Of a stretch of 64,000 bases of DNA, positions 16,525 to 25,074 are shown in pieces (positions within the stretch are counted from its first letter, which is position 1; the number at the start of each line of letters is the position of its first letter). The notes under the pieces are model-generated. The model did no database searches. It was not told the DNA's origin and saw only the letters and a list, made by a program, of their open reading frames with translations. Source of the stretch: JAICJR01 sp963848495 (lineage in GTDB: Bacteria > Actinomycetota > Thermoleophilia > Solirubrobacterales > Thermoleophilaceae); assembly GCA_963848495.1 (NCBI GenBank), contig CAWKDV010000002.1:1426001-1490000 (forward strand). Reading direction: 5' to 3'. Made by a program: the position numbers and the translations under genes.

Positions 16525-17870
16525 GTGACTACGACGCGATCATCCTTGGTGGCGGGCCGGCCGGCGAGCACTGCGCGAGCCACCTGGCCGAGGGCGGTCT
16601 GAAGGTGGCGATCGTCGAGCGCGAGCTGCTCGGCGGCGAGTGCTCCTACTACGCCTGCATCCCGTCGAAGACGCTGCTGCGGCCCGGCGAGGCGCTTCAG
16701 GCGGCACGTGAGGCGCCGGGCGCGGCTGAGGCGGTCGACGGCGGCGTACGCCCCGAGAGCGCGTTCGCCTGGCGCGACTTCATGGTCTCCGAGTACTCGG
16801 ACGAAGGTCAGGCCAAGTGGGCGGAGAGCATCGGCCTCGACGTGATCCGCGGCGAGGGTCGGCTGACCGGACCCGGCGCGGTGGAGGTCGACGGCACGAC
16901 CTACACCGCCGCCCACGTCGTCATCTCTACCGGCTCCGACCCGCTGCTGCCGCCGATCCCAGGGCTCGACTCGCTCGACGGCGTCTGGACCAACCGCGAG
17001 GTCACCGGCATGAAGGAGGTGCCGCGGCGGCTGCTCGTGCTCGGCGGCGGACCGGTCGGCACCGAGATGGCGCAAGCGGTCTCCCGCTTGGGGGGCTCGG
17101 TGGAGCTGGTCGAGGGCATGGAGCACCTGCTGCCGCGCGAGCCCGCCCGGCTCGGCGAGGCTCTTGGGCAGGCGCTTGCGGCCGACGGCGTGGAGCTGAG
17201 CCTCGGGCAGCACGCGTCGGCGGCGCGTCACGACGGCGACGACTACGTGCTCGAGTTTCCGGACGGCAGCGAGCTGCGCGGCGACAAGCTACTCGTCGCA
17301 ACCGGCCGCCGGCCGCGCGTCCACGACATCGGCCTCGAGTCCGTGGGCATCGCTTCCGGCAAGCGCGGCATCGAGGTCGACGCGCGCATGAACGCCGGCG
17401 ACAACGTCTGGGCGATCGGCGACGTGACCGGCATCTGGCCGCTCACCTACGTCGGCAAGTACCAGGGCCGCATCGCGGCCGCGAACATCCTCGGCAACCC
17501 GCGCACGGCCTGCTACTCGGCCGTTCCGCGGGTCGTCTTCACCGACCCGCAGGCGGCGGCCGTCGGCGAGGCGGAGGGCGAGCTCACCGCAACGATCGAG
17601 CTGTCGGGCGTTCCCCGCACCGCCACCTACACCCGTGCGTACGCCGACAGGCCCGGCTTCCTGACGCTCGTCTCGGATGGCGAACGGCTCACCGGCGCGT
17701 ATGCGATCGGACCCGAGGCTGGCGAGTGGCTGCAGCAGGCGACGGTCGCCATTCGTGCCGCAGTGCCGCTGGAGGTGCTGAACGACGTCATTCAGCCGTT
17801 CCCGACCTTCTCGGAGGCCTTCCTGCACGCGCTGCAGGAGCTCGGTGCGCGCGTGCCCGCGGCGGCGTAG
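16521..17870 (+). CDS. FAD-dependent pyridine nucleotide-disulfide oxidoreductase
   Basis: A 449-residue two-dinucleotide-binding flavoprotein related to dihydrolipoamide dehydrogenase and mercuric reductase. FAD binding uses ILGGGPAGEHCA (residues 8-19). The redox motif is GGECSYYACIPSKTLL (Cys near residues 41 and 46). The NAD(P) motif is LGGGPVGTEMAQ near 175, and the second FAD motif ends VWAIGDVTG. The dimerisation domain ends QPFPTFSEAFLHAL, where classical lipoamide dehydrogenases have HxHPTxSE, so the His of the catalytic dyad seems absent. The physiological disulfide or quinone substrate is therefore uncertain. It overlaps GH15 by 4 bp (ATGA). Confidence 0.88.
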   Translation: MSDYDAIILGGGPAGEHCASHLAEGGLKVAIVERELLGGECSYYACIPSKTLLRPGEALQAAREAPGAAEAVDGGVRPESAFAWRDFMVSEYSDEGQAKWAESIGLDVIRGEGRLTGPGAVEVDGTTYTAAHVVISTGSDPLLPPIPGLDSLDGVWTNREVTGMKEVPRRLLVLGGGPVGTEMAQAVSRLGGSVELVEGMEHLLPREPARLGEALGQALAADGVELSLGQHASAARHDGDDYVLEFPDGSELRGDKLLVATGRRPRVHDIGLESVGIASGKRGIEVDARMNAGDNVWAIGDVTGIWPLTYVGKYQGRIAAANILGNPRTACYSAVPRVVFTDPQAAAVGEAEGELTATIELSGVPRTATYTRAYADRPGFLTLVSDGERLTGAYAIGPEAGEWLQQATVAIRAAVPLEVLNDVIQPFPTFSEAFLHALQELGARVPAAA

Positions 17871-17906
17871 CTATTTGCCCCGGAAGAACTCGGCCGTCTG
17901 AGAATT

Positions 17907-17934
17907 GAAACGGCCGCCGTGAGGCGGCCGTTTC
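17907..17934 (+). terminator. GC-rich stem-loop, probable intrinsic terminator
   Basis: Perfect 12-bp inverted repeat GAAACGGCCGCC / GGCGGCCGTTTC around a GTGA loop, 37 bp after the disulfide oxidoreductase stop. The right arm ends in three T residues rather than a long T-run. It is the only obvious stop signal for the GH15-flavoprotein transcript. Confidence 0.7.
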
Positions 17935-18098
17935 TGCGTGTTGGTGGTCGGCGTCGGGGTGGCCGGCGCCTTCGGGGGAGTGTGTCAGGGGGTCTGGACG
18001 GTGAGGGTGTCGAGGTTGTATGCCAGGATCGTCCACCCAACCCAGGTTCTGGTGCCGTCGTGGCCTCTGAGTCTGGATCGGCGTAGGCCGCGAAGGCC

Positions 18099-19358
18099 GT
18101 GAAGGTGAAGTGGAACCGGATCGACGGCCCCACCGGCGCCGGCAACGAGATCGGCCTCGTGCGCGGCGCCGACGGGGTGCTGCACGCGGTTTGGATCAGC
18201 GGCACGACCCCATCGACGATCTCCGACACGACGATCTCGGCCGCGGGCCGTCCCGCGGGCACCTCCACGCTCGCCACCGGGTGGGATGGCAACGGCGGCA
18301 TCGCCGGGCTGATGATGCCCGACCAGACCCTGCGGCTGTTCGTCACGGGCGGCCACGTGCCGAACCTGCCGACCGCGCAGACGGGGGTGAACAGCTTCAC
18401 CGCACCGGCGAGCGGATCGCCGTGGACGCTGGACGCGGGCCGGGTGTGGGGCGGCACGATCGCCTACGACTCGGGCACCCTGGCGACCCTCACGAACGAC
18501 GGCCAGCCGGTGACCGCCTGGAGCGGTGCGGGCGCCGGGACTGTGCACGTCGGCCTCGATCCGACCACTCCGAACTCCTCCTTCGGCAGTGACCTCGGGG
18601 CGTCATGGCTCGCCACCGACCACGTCAGGGGCGCGGTGGTCCTGGCGGGTCCGACGGTCGCGGGCTCCGGCGGGGCCTTCGTACAGCAGGTGCTGCCGGG
18701 CGCGGGCGCGAGTCAGATTCTCCCCGGTACCGCCAACGGGCAGGCGTCGGGGCTGGCGGGACGGATCGGAGCGGGCGGCGTCTACGTGGCCTGGACCGAC
18801 GGCAAGACCATCAAGCTGACCACGGTCGGCGGCGGCACTCGCACGCTCGCGCGCGGTCCGTTCGGCTTCGCCAAGGTCTTCGCGGCGCCCGGCGGTCGCC
18901 TCTGGGTGGCCTGGGGCGATACGAACGATGGCCTCTACGTCACGCGCTCGAACGCCGCGGTGACGAAGTTCGAGCCGGTTCAGCACGAGAAGCTTGCCTC
19001 TGGCGACGTCGCCGGTCTCGCCAACGAGAACGGCAACGGCGCGGCGGGCCCGCTCGACTTCTTCGCCCTGTTCCAGATCGGTGGCTCGGATCGCGGCTAC
19101 TGGCAGACGCACGTGTCCCCCAAGCTGTCGATCGGCAGGTCGGTCGGCAAGGTCAAGCGCGGCAAGCGCAGCGTGACGATCACGGTCACCGACGCCGGCG
19201 ATCCGGTCAGCGGCGCCTCGGTGAAGGTCGGCTCGAAGAAAGGTACGACCGGCGCGAACGGACGCGTGACGTTCTCGCTTGCTCGGGGCTCCTACAAGGA
19301 GAAGGCGAGCGCCTTGGGGTACGCCGGGGCGTCGGGGCGCGTGAAGGTGAAGCCGTAG
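18099..19358 (+). CDS. propeller-like protein with C-terminal Ig-like domain, possibly missing its signal peptide
   Basis: A 419-residue protein of unrecognised function. Residues 1-345 show repeating beta-strand blocks (DGVLHAVWISG, GGVYVAWTDGKTIKLTTVGGGTRTLARG, GRLWVAWGDTNDGLYVTRS) typical of a sialidase-like or bacterial propeller. Residues about 350-419 (KVKRGKRSVTITVTDAGDPVSGASVKVGSKKGTTGANGRVTFSL) form a carboxypeptidase-regulatory/Ig-like domain, common in exported proteins. GTG 18099 begins directly at the mature-looking sequence, with AAKA upstream but a TAG in frame, so a signal peptide may have been lost or disrupted. It overlaps no neighbour. Confidence 0.65.
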   Translation: MKVKWNRIDGPTGAGNEIGLVRGADGVLHAVWISGTTPSTISDTTISAAGRPAGTSTLATGWDGNGGIAGLMMPDQTLRLFVTGGHVPNLPTAQTGVNSFTAPASGSPWTLDAGRVWGGTIAYDSGTLATLTNDGQPVTAWSGAGAGTVHVGLDPTTPNSSFGSDLGASWLATDHVRGAVVLAGPTVAGSGGAFVQQVLPGAGASQILPGTANGQASGLAGRIGAGGVYVAWTDGKTIKLTTVGGGTRTLARGPFGFAKVFAAPGGRLWVAWGDTNDGLYVTRSNAAVTKFEPVQHEKLASGDVAGLANENGNGAAGPLDFFALFQIGGSDRGYWQTHVSPKLSIGRSVGKVKRGKRSVTITVTDAGDPVSGASVKVGSKKGTTGANGRVTFSLARGSYKEKASALGYAGASGRVKVKP

Positions 19359-19405
19359 CACCGTCTGCGGCGGCAGATGACCCATGCGCAGTGGGCCCCC
19401 CGGGT

Positions 19406-20143
19406 TCAGGGCGTCCAGTTCTCGGCGAGCGGGGTGAGTTGGAGCTCGTGGGTGGCGGAGCGGGCGTCTTGGTTGGCGAGGAAGAGGACGGCGTCGGCGA
19501 TCCGGCGCGGGTCGGCGAGCGCTTCGGGTGAGACGCCGGGGCGGGTGGACCCGTCGAGCGGTTGGATGCCGGCGTCGACGATCAGCAAGGCGACCTGGAT
19601 GCCCTGGGGGCGTAGCTCGAGCGCGGCGGCGTTGGTGATCGCGCGCACGCCGAAGGAGCCTGCCGCCCACAGGCCGCGGCCTGCCATTGCGCGTCGTGCG
19701 GAGCCGCCGGTGACCTGCACCAGGGTCGCTGCCCGGCCCTGCGCGATGGCGAAGCGTGCGCTGGCGGAGAGGAACGAGAAGGCGGCGCGGGCCGGCGCGG
19801 CTGCCCAGGAGTCAAAGCCGTCGGGTTCGGCCTCGGCGATTGGGCCGCCGCCGAAGGGGCCGCTGCGCTGGCCGCCGTAGGCGGCCGCCGCGTTCAACAC
19901 GAGCTCGACGCCGCCGTGAGCGGCGGCCGCCTGCTCCAGCACGGCGTGCACGCTCGCGGGGTCGGTCACGTCCGCCTCGAGCGCGAGCGCGCCGGCGGCG
20001 CTGACGCCGTCCAGGGTGCCCTGCGACCGTGCCGCTCCCGTCACCGCCCAGCCGTCGCTCACCAGCAGCTCGATCACCGCACGACCCAGATTCCGCGCGC
20101 CGAACACAACCGCACTTCGCCGCTCACCGTGCATCTCGCTCAT
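19406..20143 (-). CDS. SDR-fold protein with degenerate active site
   Basis: About 245 residues with an SDR-type Rossmann fold. The glycine motif is VVFGARNLGRAV, the acidic strand is LEADVTD, and LNAAAAYGG replaces the NAG motif. At the expected YxxxK active site the protein reads LWAAGSFGVRAI, so Tyr becomes Trp and Lys becomes Phe. The preceding Ser region is VQVTGGSARR. It is probably not a dehydrogenase; it may be a cofactor-binding regulator or NmrA-like sensor. I chose ATG at 20143; ATG at 20134 is equally good. Confidence 0.75.
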   Translation of the reverse strand: MSEMHGERRSAVVFGARNLGRAVIELLVSDGWAVTGAARSQGTLDGVSAAGALALEADVTDPASVHAVLEQAAAAHGGVELVLNAAAAYGGQRSGPFGGGPIAEAEPDGFDSWAAAPARAAFSFLSASARFAIAQGRAATLVQVTGGSARRAMAGRGLWAAGSFGVRAITNAAALELRPQGIQVALLIVDAGIQPLDGSTRPGVSPEALADPRRIADAVLFLANQDARSATHELQLTPLAENWTP

Positions 20144-20273
20144 CAAGCTCGAATGATTTGCGGGGCCTGGCGCGGCGGCATCACCCCGATTGGATGACGC
20201 GCGCCGCCCTTGCGTGAATCAGAACTCCGCTCATCTCCGGTGGAAGCATGAGTAGCGGCGAGCCGTTGGGCTG

Positions 20274-20951
20274 ATGGGTCAGGCGATCGGCCAGGTCCTG
20301 TCGTTCGGGGTGGGCGTTGCGCTCAGCCCGGTCCCGATCATCGCGGTGGTGCTGATGCTCGCCACGCCCAAGGGACGCGTCAACGGACCGGCGTTCCTGG
20401 CGGGATGGATTGCCGGCATCGCCGTGCTGGGAACCGCGGTGCTGGTCGCGGCCAGCGGAGCGTCGGCCAGCAAGCAGGGCACTCCGGCCGACTGGGTGAG
20501 CATCCTCAAGATCGTCCTCGGCGTCCTCCTCCTGCTGCTCGCGGTGAGGCAGTGGCACGGGCGCCCACGCGGGCCGGGTGAGCCGCACCTTCCGTCATGG
20601 ATGAGAGCGATCGACACCTTCACCCCGGGCCGGTCGCTGGCGATGGGCGTGGCCCTCTCGGCGATCAATCCCAAGAACCTGCTGCTCGTGGTGGGCGCGG
20701 CGGCGGCGATAGCCCAGACCGGCGCCGACACGCTGAGTCAGGCGGTGGCGCTGGCGGTGTTCATCCTGATCGCCACACTGGGCGTCGGCGCGCCCGTGGC
20801 GATCTACTTCGTGATGGGCGACCGCGCCGGCAGGATCCTGGGCGGGCTGCGCGATTGGATGGCGCGCGAGAACGCCACGATCATGGCCGTGATCTGCCTG
20901 ATCATCGGTGCCAAGCTGATCGGCGACGCGATCGTGGCGCTGACGAGCTGA
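20274..20951 (+). CDS. Gap/Sap-type membrane exporter
   Basis: A 225-residue polytopic membrane protein with about six hydrophobic segments and the LysE/GAP-like opening SFGVGVALSPVPIIAVVLMLATP. Internal AINPKNLLLVVGAAAAIAQTG is the repeat of that motif in the second half. Mycobacterial relatives help export glycopeptidolipids or sulfolipids; here the cargo is unknown. ATG 20274 lacks a strong Shine-Dalgarno sequence. The formylglycine-generating enzyme begins 10 bp after the stop, so the two are probably in one transcript. Confidence 0.82.
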   Translation: MGQAIGQVLSFGVGVALSPVPIIAVVLMLATPKGRVNGPAFLAGWIAGIAVLGTAVLVAASGASASKQGTPADWVSILKIVLGVLLLLLAVRQWHGRPRGPGEPHLPSWMRAIDTFTPGRSLAMGVALSAINPKNLLLVVGAAAAIAQTGADTLSQAVALAVFILIATLGVGAPVAIYFVMGDRAGRILGGLRDWMARENATIMAVICLIIGAKLIGDAIVALTS

Positions 20952-20961
20952 GGAAGGTTCG

Positions 20962-21894
20962 ATGAGCGACGAGGACATGATCGACATTCCGCCGGGCACG
21001 TTCTGGATGGGATCCGACCGCTTCTATCCCGAGGAAGCGCCCCTGCGCGAGGTGGCGATCGACGGATTCGCGATCGACCGTGGACCGGTGACCGTCGCGC
21101 AGTTCACGCGCTTTGTCGAGGCGACCGGGTACGTCACCGTGGCCGAGCGCCAGCCCGGCGCCGACGAGTATCCCGACGCCGACCCCGAGCTGCTGGTGGC
21201 CGGGTCGGCGGTGTTCCACCCGACGCCGCAGCCGGTGCCACTCGACGATCCGCGCCGCTGGTGGGCATACGTCCCGGGCGCCGACTGGCGTCATCCATGG
21301 GGACCAGAGAGCGACAACGCGGAGCGCCAGGACCACCCGGTCACGCACGTCGCCTACGAGGACGCCGAGGCCTATGCGCGCTGGGCCGGTAAGGAGCTGC
21401 CGACCGAGGCCGAGTGGGAGTACGCCGCCCGGGGCGGGCTGGACCGCGCGATCTTCGCCTGGGGGGACGACATGCACCCCGGCGGCGAGCTGATGGCGAA
21501 CTCCTGGCAGGGCGACTTCCCCTGGCGGAACACCGGCGCAAAGGGCTGGCGCGGAACCACGCCGGTCGGGCTGTTCGACGCGAACGGCTACGGGCTCAAC
21601 GACGTGACCGGGAACGTCTGGGAGTGGACCTCGGACTATTACTCGCCCGGCGGCGCGCCCGAGGGTGAGCCGGCGAAGCCATGCTGCGCGCCGCCCGCGA
21701 ACCCGCGCGTTCGGTCGCCGGAGGCGAGCTACGACGTCGGCGCCCCCGGGGCACACATTCCCCGCCGGGTGATCAAGGGCGGCTCGCACCTGTGCGCGCC
21801 GAGCTATTGCCTGCGCTACCGCCCGGCGGCACGCCAGCCCGAGGCCATCGACACGTCGACCAGCCACATCGGCTTCCGCTGCGTCGTTCGCTGA
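20962..21894 (+). CDS. formylglycine-generating enzyme
   Basis: A 310-residue FGE-sulfatase/SUMF1-family protein that oxidises a Cys in CxPxR sulfatase motifs to formylglycine. The family start IPPGTFWMGSDRFYPEEAP and GNVWEWTSDYY are clear. The copper-binding active-site pair is intact in KGGSHLCAPSYCLRYRPAARQ, Cys near 278 and 283, five residues apart as in the Mycobacterium tuberculosis enzyme. This separates it from EgtB-like or pseudoenzyme relatives. No sulfatase is encoded in the window, so the target must be elsewhere. AGGAAGG precedes the ATG. Confidence 0.9.
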   Translation: MSDEDMIDIPPGTFWMGSDRFYPEEAPLREVAIDGFAIDRGPVTVAQFTRFVEATGYVTVAERQPGADEYPDADPELLVAGSAVFHPTPQPVPLDDPRRWWAYVPGADWRHPWGPESDNAERQDHPVTHVAYEDAEAYARWAGKELPTEAEWEYAARGGLDRAIFAWGDDMHPGGELMANSWQGDFPWRNTGAKGWRGTTPVGLFDANGYGLNDVTGNVWEWTSDYYSPGGAPEGEPAKPCCAPPANPRVRSPEASYDVGAPGAHIPRRVIKGGSHLCAPSYCLRYRPAARQPEAIDTSTSHIGFRCVVR

Positions 21895-21963
21895 CAGGAG
21901 CGATGGATTTCGCCTCCTTCTCGTCTCTCCATCCCCGGAAGCTGCAAATCCGAGGAGGAAGCG

Positions 21964-23367
21964 ATGAACGCGAAGTCGATGACGAGATGGGTGGTCGTGT
22001 TGACGGCGATCGGCTCGTTGATGGCCGCCCTCGACACGCTGGTCGTGTCCACGGCGCTGAACCGGATCCGGGTCGATCTGGGCGCGTCGGTGGCGCAGCT
22101 CGAGTGGACCGTCAACGCCTACAACCTGAGCTTCGCGGTGCTGCTGATCACCGGCGCGGCGCTCGGTGACCGCTTCGGGCGCCGCAGGCTGTACGCGGCC
22201 GGCCTGGGCATCTTCGCGCTGGCCTCGGCGATCGCCGCGCTGGCGCCCAACGTCGGCGTGCTGATCGCCGCTCGCGCGCTGCAGGGCGCGGGATCGGCGC
22301 TGATCCTTCCGCTGGGGCTGGCGCTGCTGAGCGCGGCGTTCCCGGCCGAGAAGCGCGGCGCCGCGATCGGCATCTTCAGCGCGATCACCGGCCTGTCCGT
22401 GGCGAGCGGCCCGCTGATCGGCGGGGCCGTCGTACAGGGGATCGACTGGCAGTGGATCTTCTGGATCAACGTCCCGATCGGCCTCGCCACGATCCCGTTC
22501 GTGCTCACGAAGCTGCGTGAGAGCCGCGGATCGGACAGCGGGCTCGATCTGCGCGGCCTGGTGCTGATCAGCGGCGGCGCGCTCGCCACAGTCTGGGCGC
22601 TGGTGCGCGGGAACCAGGTCGGGTGGGGCAGCGCCGAGGTGATCGGGTCGCTGCTGGTTGGCGTCGCGCTCGGATTCGCGTTCGTCAGCTGGGAGAAGCG
22701 CGCCAGGGAGCCGATGCTGTCGCTCGAGCTGTTCCGCAACCGCGCGTTCTCCGCAGGCAACGCGGCGATCTTCCTGACCTTCGCCTCGCTGTTCAGCGCG
22801 GTGTTCTTCTACGCGCAGTTCCTACAGACCGGGCTCGGCTATGGCCCGCTCGGCGCCGGCCTGCGGCTGATGCCGTGGACCGCGACGTTCATGACCGTGG
22901 CGCCCGTCGCCGGCGCGCTGGCCGACCGGATCGGCGAGCGGCCGCTGATGTCCATCGGCCTGACGCTGCAGGGCGCGGGGATGATCTGGCTGGCGGCGAT
23001 CGCCGAGCCCGGCCTCCCGTACTCGCACATGCTGGCGCCGCTGATCGTCGCCGGCGTGGGGGTCTCGATGGCGATCCCTGCGGCGCAGAACTCGGTGCTG
23101 GGGTCGGTGGCGATGGAGGCGATCGGCAAGGCCGCCGGCGCCAACAGCCTGATGCGCGAGCTCGGCGGGGTGTTCGGCATCGCGGTCACGGTCGCGGTGT
23201 TCGCCGCCGCCGGCGGGTACGCCTCGGCGTCCACGTTCGTCGACGGGTTCATCCCGGCGATCTTCGTCGCCGCGGGCCTCTCCCTGACGGGCGCAGTTGC
23301 CGGCCTCGCGCTGCCCGGCCGGCGCCCGGCGATGGGTGCCGTGCCCGCGCTGGAGACGTCGGCGTGA
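21964..23367 (+). CDS. MFS drug/proton antiporter, DHA2 family
   Basis: A 467-residue major-facilitator transporter with about 14 hydrophobic segments, the EmrB/QacA pattern. DHA2 landmarks are the first-helix acid in LMAALDTLVVSTALNRI, WTVNAYNLSFAVLLITGAALGDRFGRRR (motif A), and AITGLSVASGPLIGGAVVQGIDWQWIFWINVPIG (motif C). Expected role: proton-driven export of hydrophobic compounds. GAGGAGG lies 7 bp before the ATG. The stop overlaps the GTG of the VOC gene (GTGA), giving a coupled MFS-VOC-sigma operon. Confidence 0.9.
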   Translation: MNAKSMTRWVVVLTAIGSLMAALDTLVVSTALNRIRVDLGASVAQLEWTVNAYNLSFAVLLITGAALGDRFGRRRLYAAGLGIFALASAIAALAPNVGVLIAARALQGAGSALILPLGLALLSAAFPAEKRGAAIGIFSAITGLSVASGPLIGGAVVQGIDWQWIFWINVPIGLATIPFVLTKLRESRGSDSGLDLRGLVLISGGALATVWALVRGNQVGWGSAEVIGSLLVGVALGFAFVSWEKRAREPMLSLELFRNRAFSAGNAAIFLTFASLFSAVFFYAQFLQTGLGYGPLGAGLRLMPWTATFMTVAPVAGALADRIGERPLMSIGLTLQGAGMIWLAAIAEPGLPYSHMLAPLIVAGVGVSMAIPAAQNSVLGSVAMEAIGKAAGANSLMRELGGVFGIAVTVAVFAAAGGYASASTFVDGFIPAIFVAAGLSLTGAVAGLALPGRRPAMGAVPALETSA

Positions 23368-23729
23368 TCGCCGGCGCCCGGCCCGTCGTGCACCTCGAGT
23401 TGCACACGCCCGACCTTCCCGCTGCCCGTGGCTTCTGCGCCGGCCTGCTCGGCTGGCGCAGCGAGCCGATCGACACCGAGCACGGGTCTTATCTCGCGCT
23501 CGGCTTCGGCGGGGAGATCGGTGCCGGCGTCGTGGAGTGCGGAGTCGAGCGGCCGCTGTGGCTGCCCTACGTGGACGTCGATCGGATCGACGTGGCCACG
23601 CAGCGGGCCCTGGCGCTCGGAGCGACCGTGCTGCTCGGGCCCCGCGAGGGGCCGGCCGGCTGGCGCAGCGTGATCTCGACCCCGGCGGCGGCCGAGCTCG
23701 CGCTCTGGCAGCCTAAGGAGCCGCGATGA
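23364..23729 (+). CDS. VOC (glyoxalase/bleomycin-resistance fold) protein
   Basis: A 121-residue vicinal-oxygen-chelate protein. VHLELHTPDLPAARGFCAGLLGWRSEPI is the first beta-alpha module, and WLPYVDVDRIDVATQRALALGATVLLGPREGPAGWRSVISTPAAAELALWQP is the second. The metal ligands (His near residue 10, C-terminal Glu in AAELALW) look plausible. It may bind or modify a small toxic compound, in line with its coupling to the DHA2 exporter. The GTG start overlaps the MFS stop, and its own stop overlaps the sigma-factor ATG. Confidence 0.85.
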   Translation: MIAGARPVVHLELHTPDLPAARGFCAGLLGWRSEPIDTEHGSYLALGFGGEIGAGVVECGVERPLWLPYVDVDRIDVATQRALALGATVLLGPREGPAGWRSVISTPAAAELALWQPKEPR

Positions 23730-24748
23730 GCGAGCGCCAACTGCTGGACGTCGCCCGCGGCGGCGACGAAGACGCGTTCGCCCGCCTGATCGAGCCGCAC
23801 CGGCGCGAGCTCTTGGCCCACTGCTACCGGATGCTCGGGTCGCGGGCCGACGCCGAGGACGCCCTCCAGGAGGCGCTGATCGGCGCCTGGCGCGGCCTTC
23901 CGCGCTTCGAGGGCCGCAGCTCGCTGCGCTCGTGGCTCTACACGATTGCCACCAACGCCTGTCTGCGCGCGATCGAGCGGCGGCCCAAGCGGGTCCTGCC
24001 GGTGGACTACGGCCCGCCGGCCGACCCGCACGACCCGATCGCCGAGCCGCTCGTCGAGTCCGTCTGGATCGAGCCGTTCCCGGACGTCTTCATCGCGCCC
24101 GACTCGACCGCGCCGGAGCGCCGCTACGAGGAGCGCGAGAGCGTCGAGCTGGCGTTCATCGCCGCGCTCCAGCACCTGCCGGCCCGCCAGCGCGCGGTGC
24201 TGATCCTGCGTGACGTGCTCGGCTTCTCCGCCCGCGAGACCGCCGAGGCGCTCGAGACGACGCCGGTCTCCGTAGACAGCGCGCTGCAGCGGGCCCACAG
24301 GGCGATCGACTCGCGGCTGCCCGAGCGCACGCAGCAGGAGACGCTGCGGTCGCTCGACGACGGCGAGCTGAAGCAGGTGGTGGACGATTACGTCCAGGCC
24401 TGGGAGCGGGCGGACGTCGACGCGATGGTGTCGATGCTTGCGCGCGACGTCGTGATCGCCATGCCGCCAGAGCCGAACTGGTTCGCCGGGCGCGACGCGG
24501 GCGCCATCTTCCTCGCCGAGCATCCGTTCGCGCCCGAGGTGCACATGCGCGTCGTGCCCACAAGGTCCAACGGCCAGCTCGCCTTCGCCCACTACATCTG
24601 GCGAGAGGACGCCGGCGCCTACCTGCGGCACGTGATCAGCGTGCTGTCGCTGCGCGGACGCGAGATCGCCGAGATGGTGGTCTTCAGGAACGAGGAGGCG
24701 TTCGAGGGCTTCGACCTGCCGGAGCGGATCGAGGCTGCGAGCGGCTGA
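23726..24748 (+). CDS. ECF sigma factor with C-terminal SnoaL-like domain
   Basis: A 340-residue sigma-70 family factor. Regions 2 and 4 fill about residues 1-195 (HCYRMLGSRADAEDALQEALIGAWRGLPRFEGRSSLRSWLYTIATNACL, then LPARQRAVLILRDVLGFSARETAEALETTPVSVDSALQRAH). Residues about 215-335 form a SnoaL/NTF2-like domain (VVDDYVQAWERADVDAMVSMLARDVVIAMPP). This layout belongs to the SigX5-like/ECF41-56 groups, where the extra domain regulates sigma activity in place of a separate anti-sigma. It is last in the MFS-VOC-sigma operon and may respond to a compound handled by its neighbours. Confidence 0.9.
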   Translation: MSERQLLDVARGGDEDAFARLIEPHRRELLAHCYRMLGSRADAEDALQEALIGAWRGLPRFEGRSSLRSWLYTIATNACLRAIERRPKRVLPVDYGPPADPHDPIAEPLVESVWIEPFPDVFIAPDSTAPERRYEERESVELAFIAALQHLPARQRAVLILRDVLGFSARETAEALETTPVSVDSALQRAHRAIDSRLPERTQQETLRSLDDGELKQVVDDYVQAWERADVDAMVSMLARDVVIAMPPEPNWFAGRDAGAIFLAEHPFAPEVHMRVVPTRSNGQLAFAHYIWREDAGAYLRHVISVLSLRGREIAEMVVFRNEEAFEGFDLPERIEAASG

Positions 24749-24765
24749 CCCGGCTGACCCGGCCC

Positions 24766-25011
24766 TCAGGCGAGGTCGGGCGCCGCAAGGGTGGCCGGGT
24801 CGCACGCCAGCGTTCCGCGATATCGGAACACTGGCTGGTGGTCGCCGGTGGCCGGGACTGGTTGGTCGCCGACGTGGTCGTAGAGATGGAGCAGCCTGCG
24901 GCTCGCGTCGAGCACGCCCAAGGTCGAGCGGCGTAAGAGGATCCGGCGATCGGCAAGTTGCCGTTCGCCATCCCACGGACCGCCCCGCAGATGCACCGTA
25001 TCCCCCGGCAC
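24766..25011 (-). CDS. small conserved-looking hypothetical protein
   Basis: An 81-residue reading frame whose start, VHLRGGPWDGERQL, and end, PVFRYRGTLACDPATL, match a pattern I associate with short actinobacterial hypothetical proteins (GGPWDGE ... YRYRG). Function unknown. GTG at 25011 is used here; a GTG five codons later is possible. It is downstream of the MarR gene on the same strand. Confidence 0.55.
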   Translation of the reverse strand: MPGDTVHLRGGPWDGERQLADRRILLRRSTLGVLDASRRLLHLYDHVGDQPVPATGDHQPVFRYRGTLACDPATLAAPDLA

Positions 25012-25074
25012 GCGATCGGAAAGCCTAGAAGCAGGTCAGGACGGAGCAATACCGCCGCAGGGGTAAAAAGCGCT

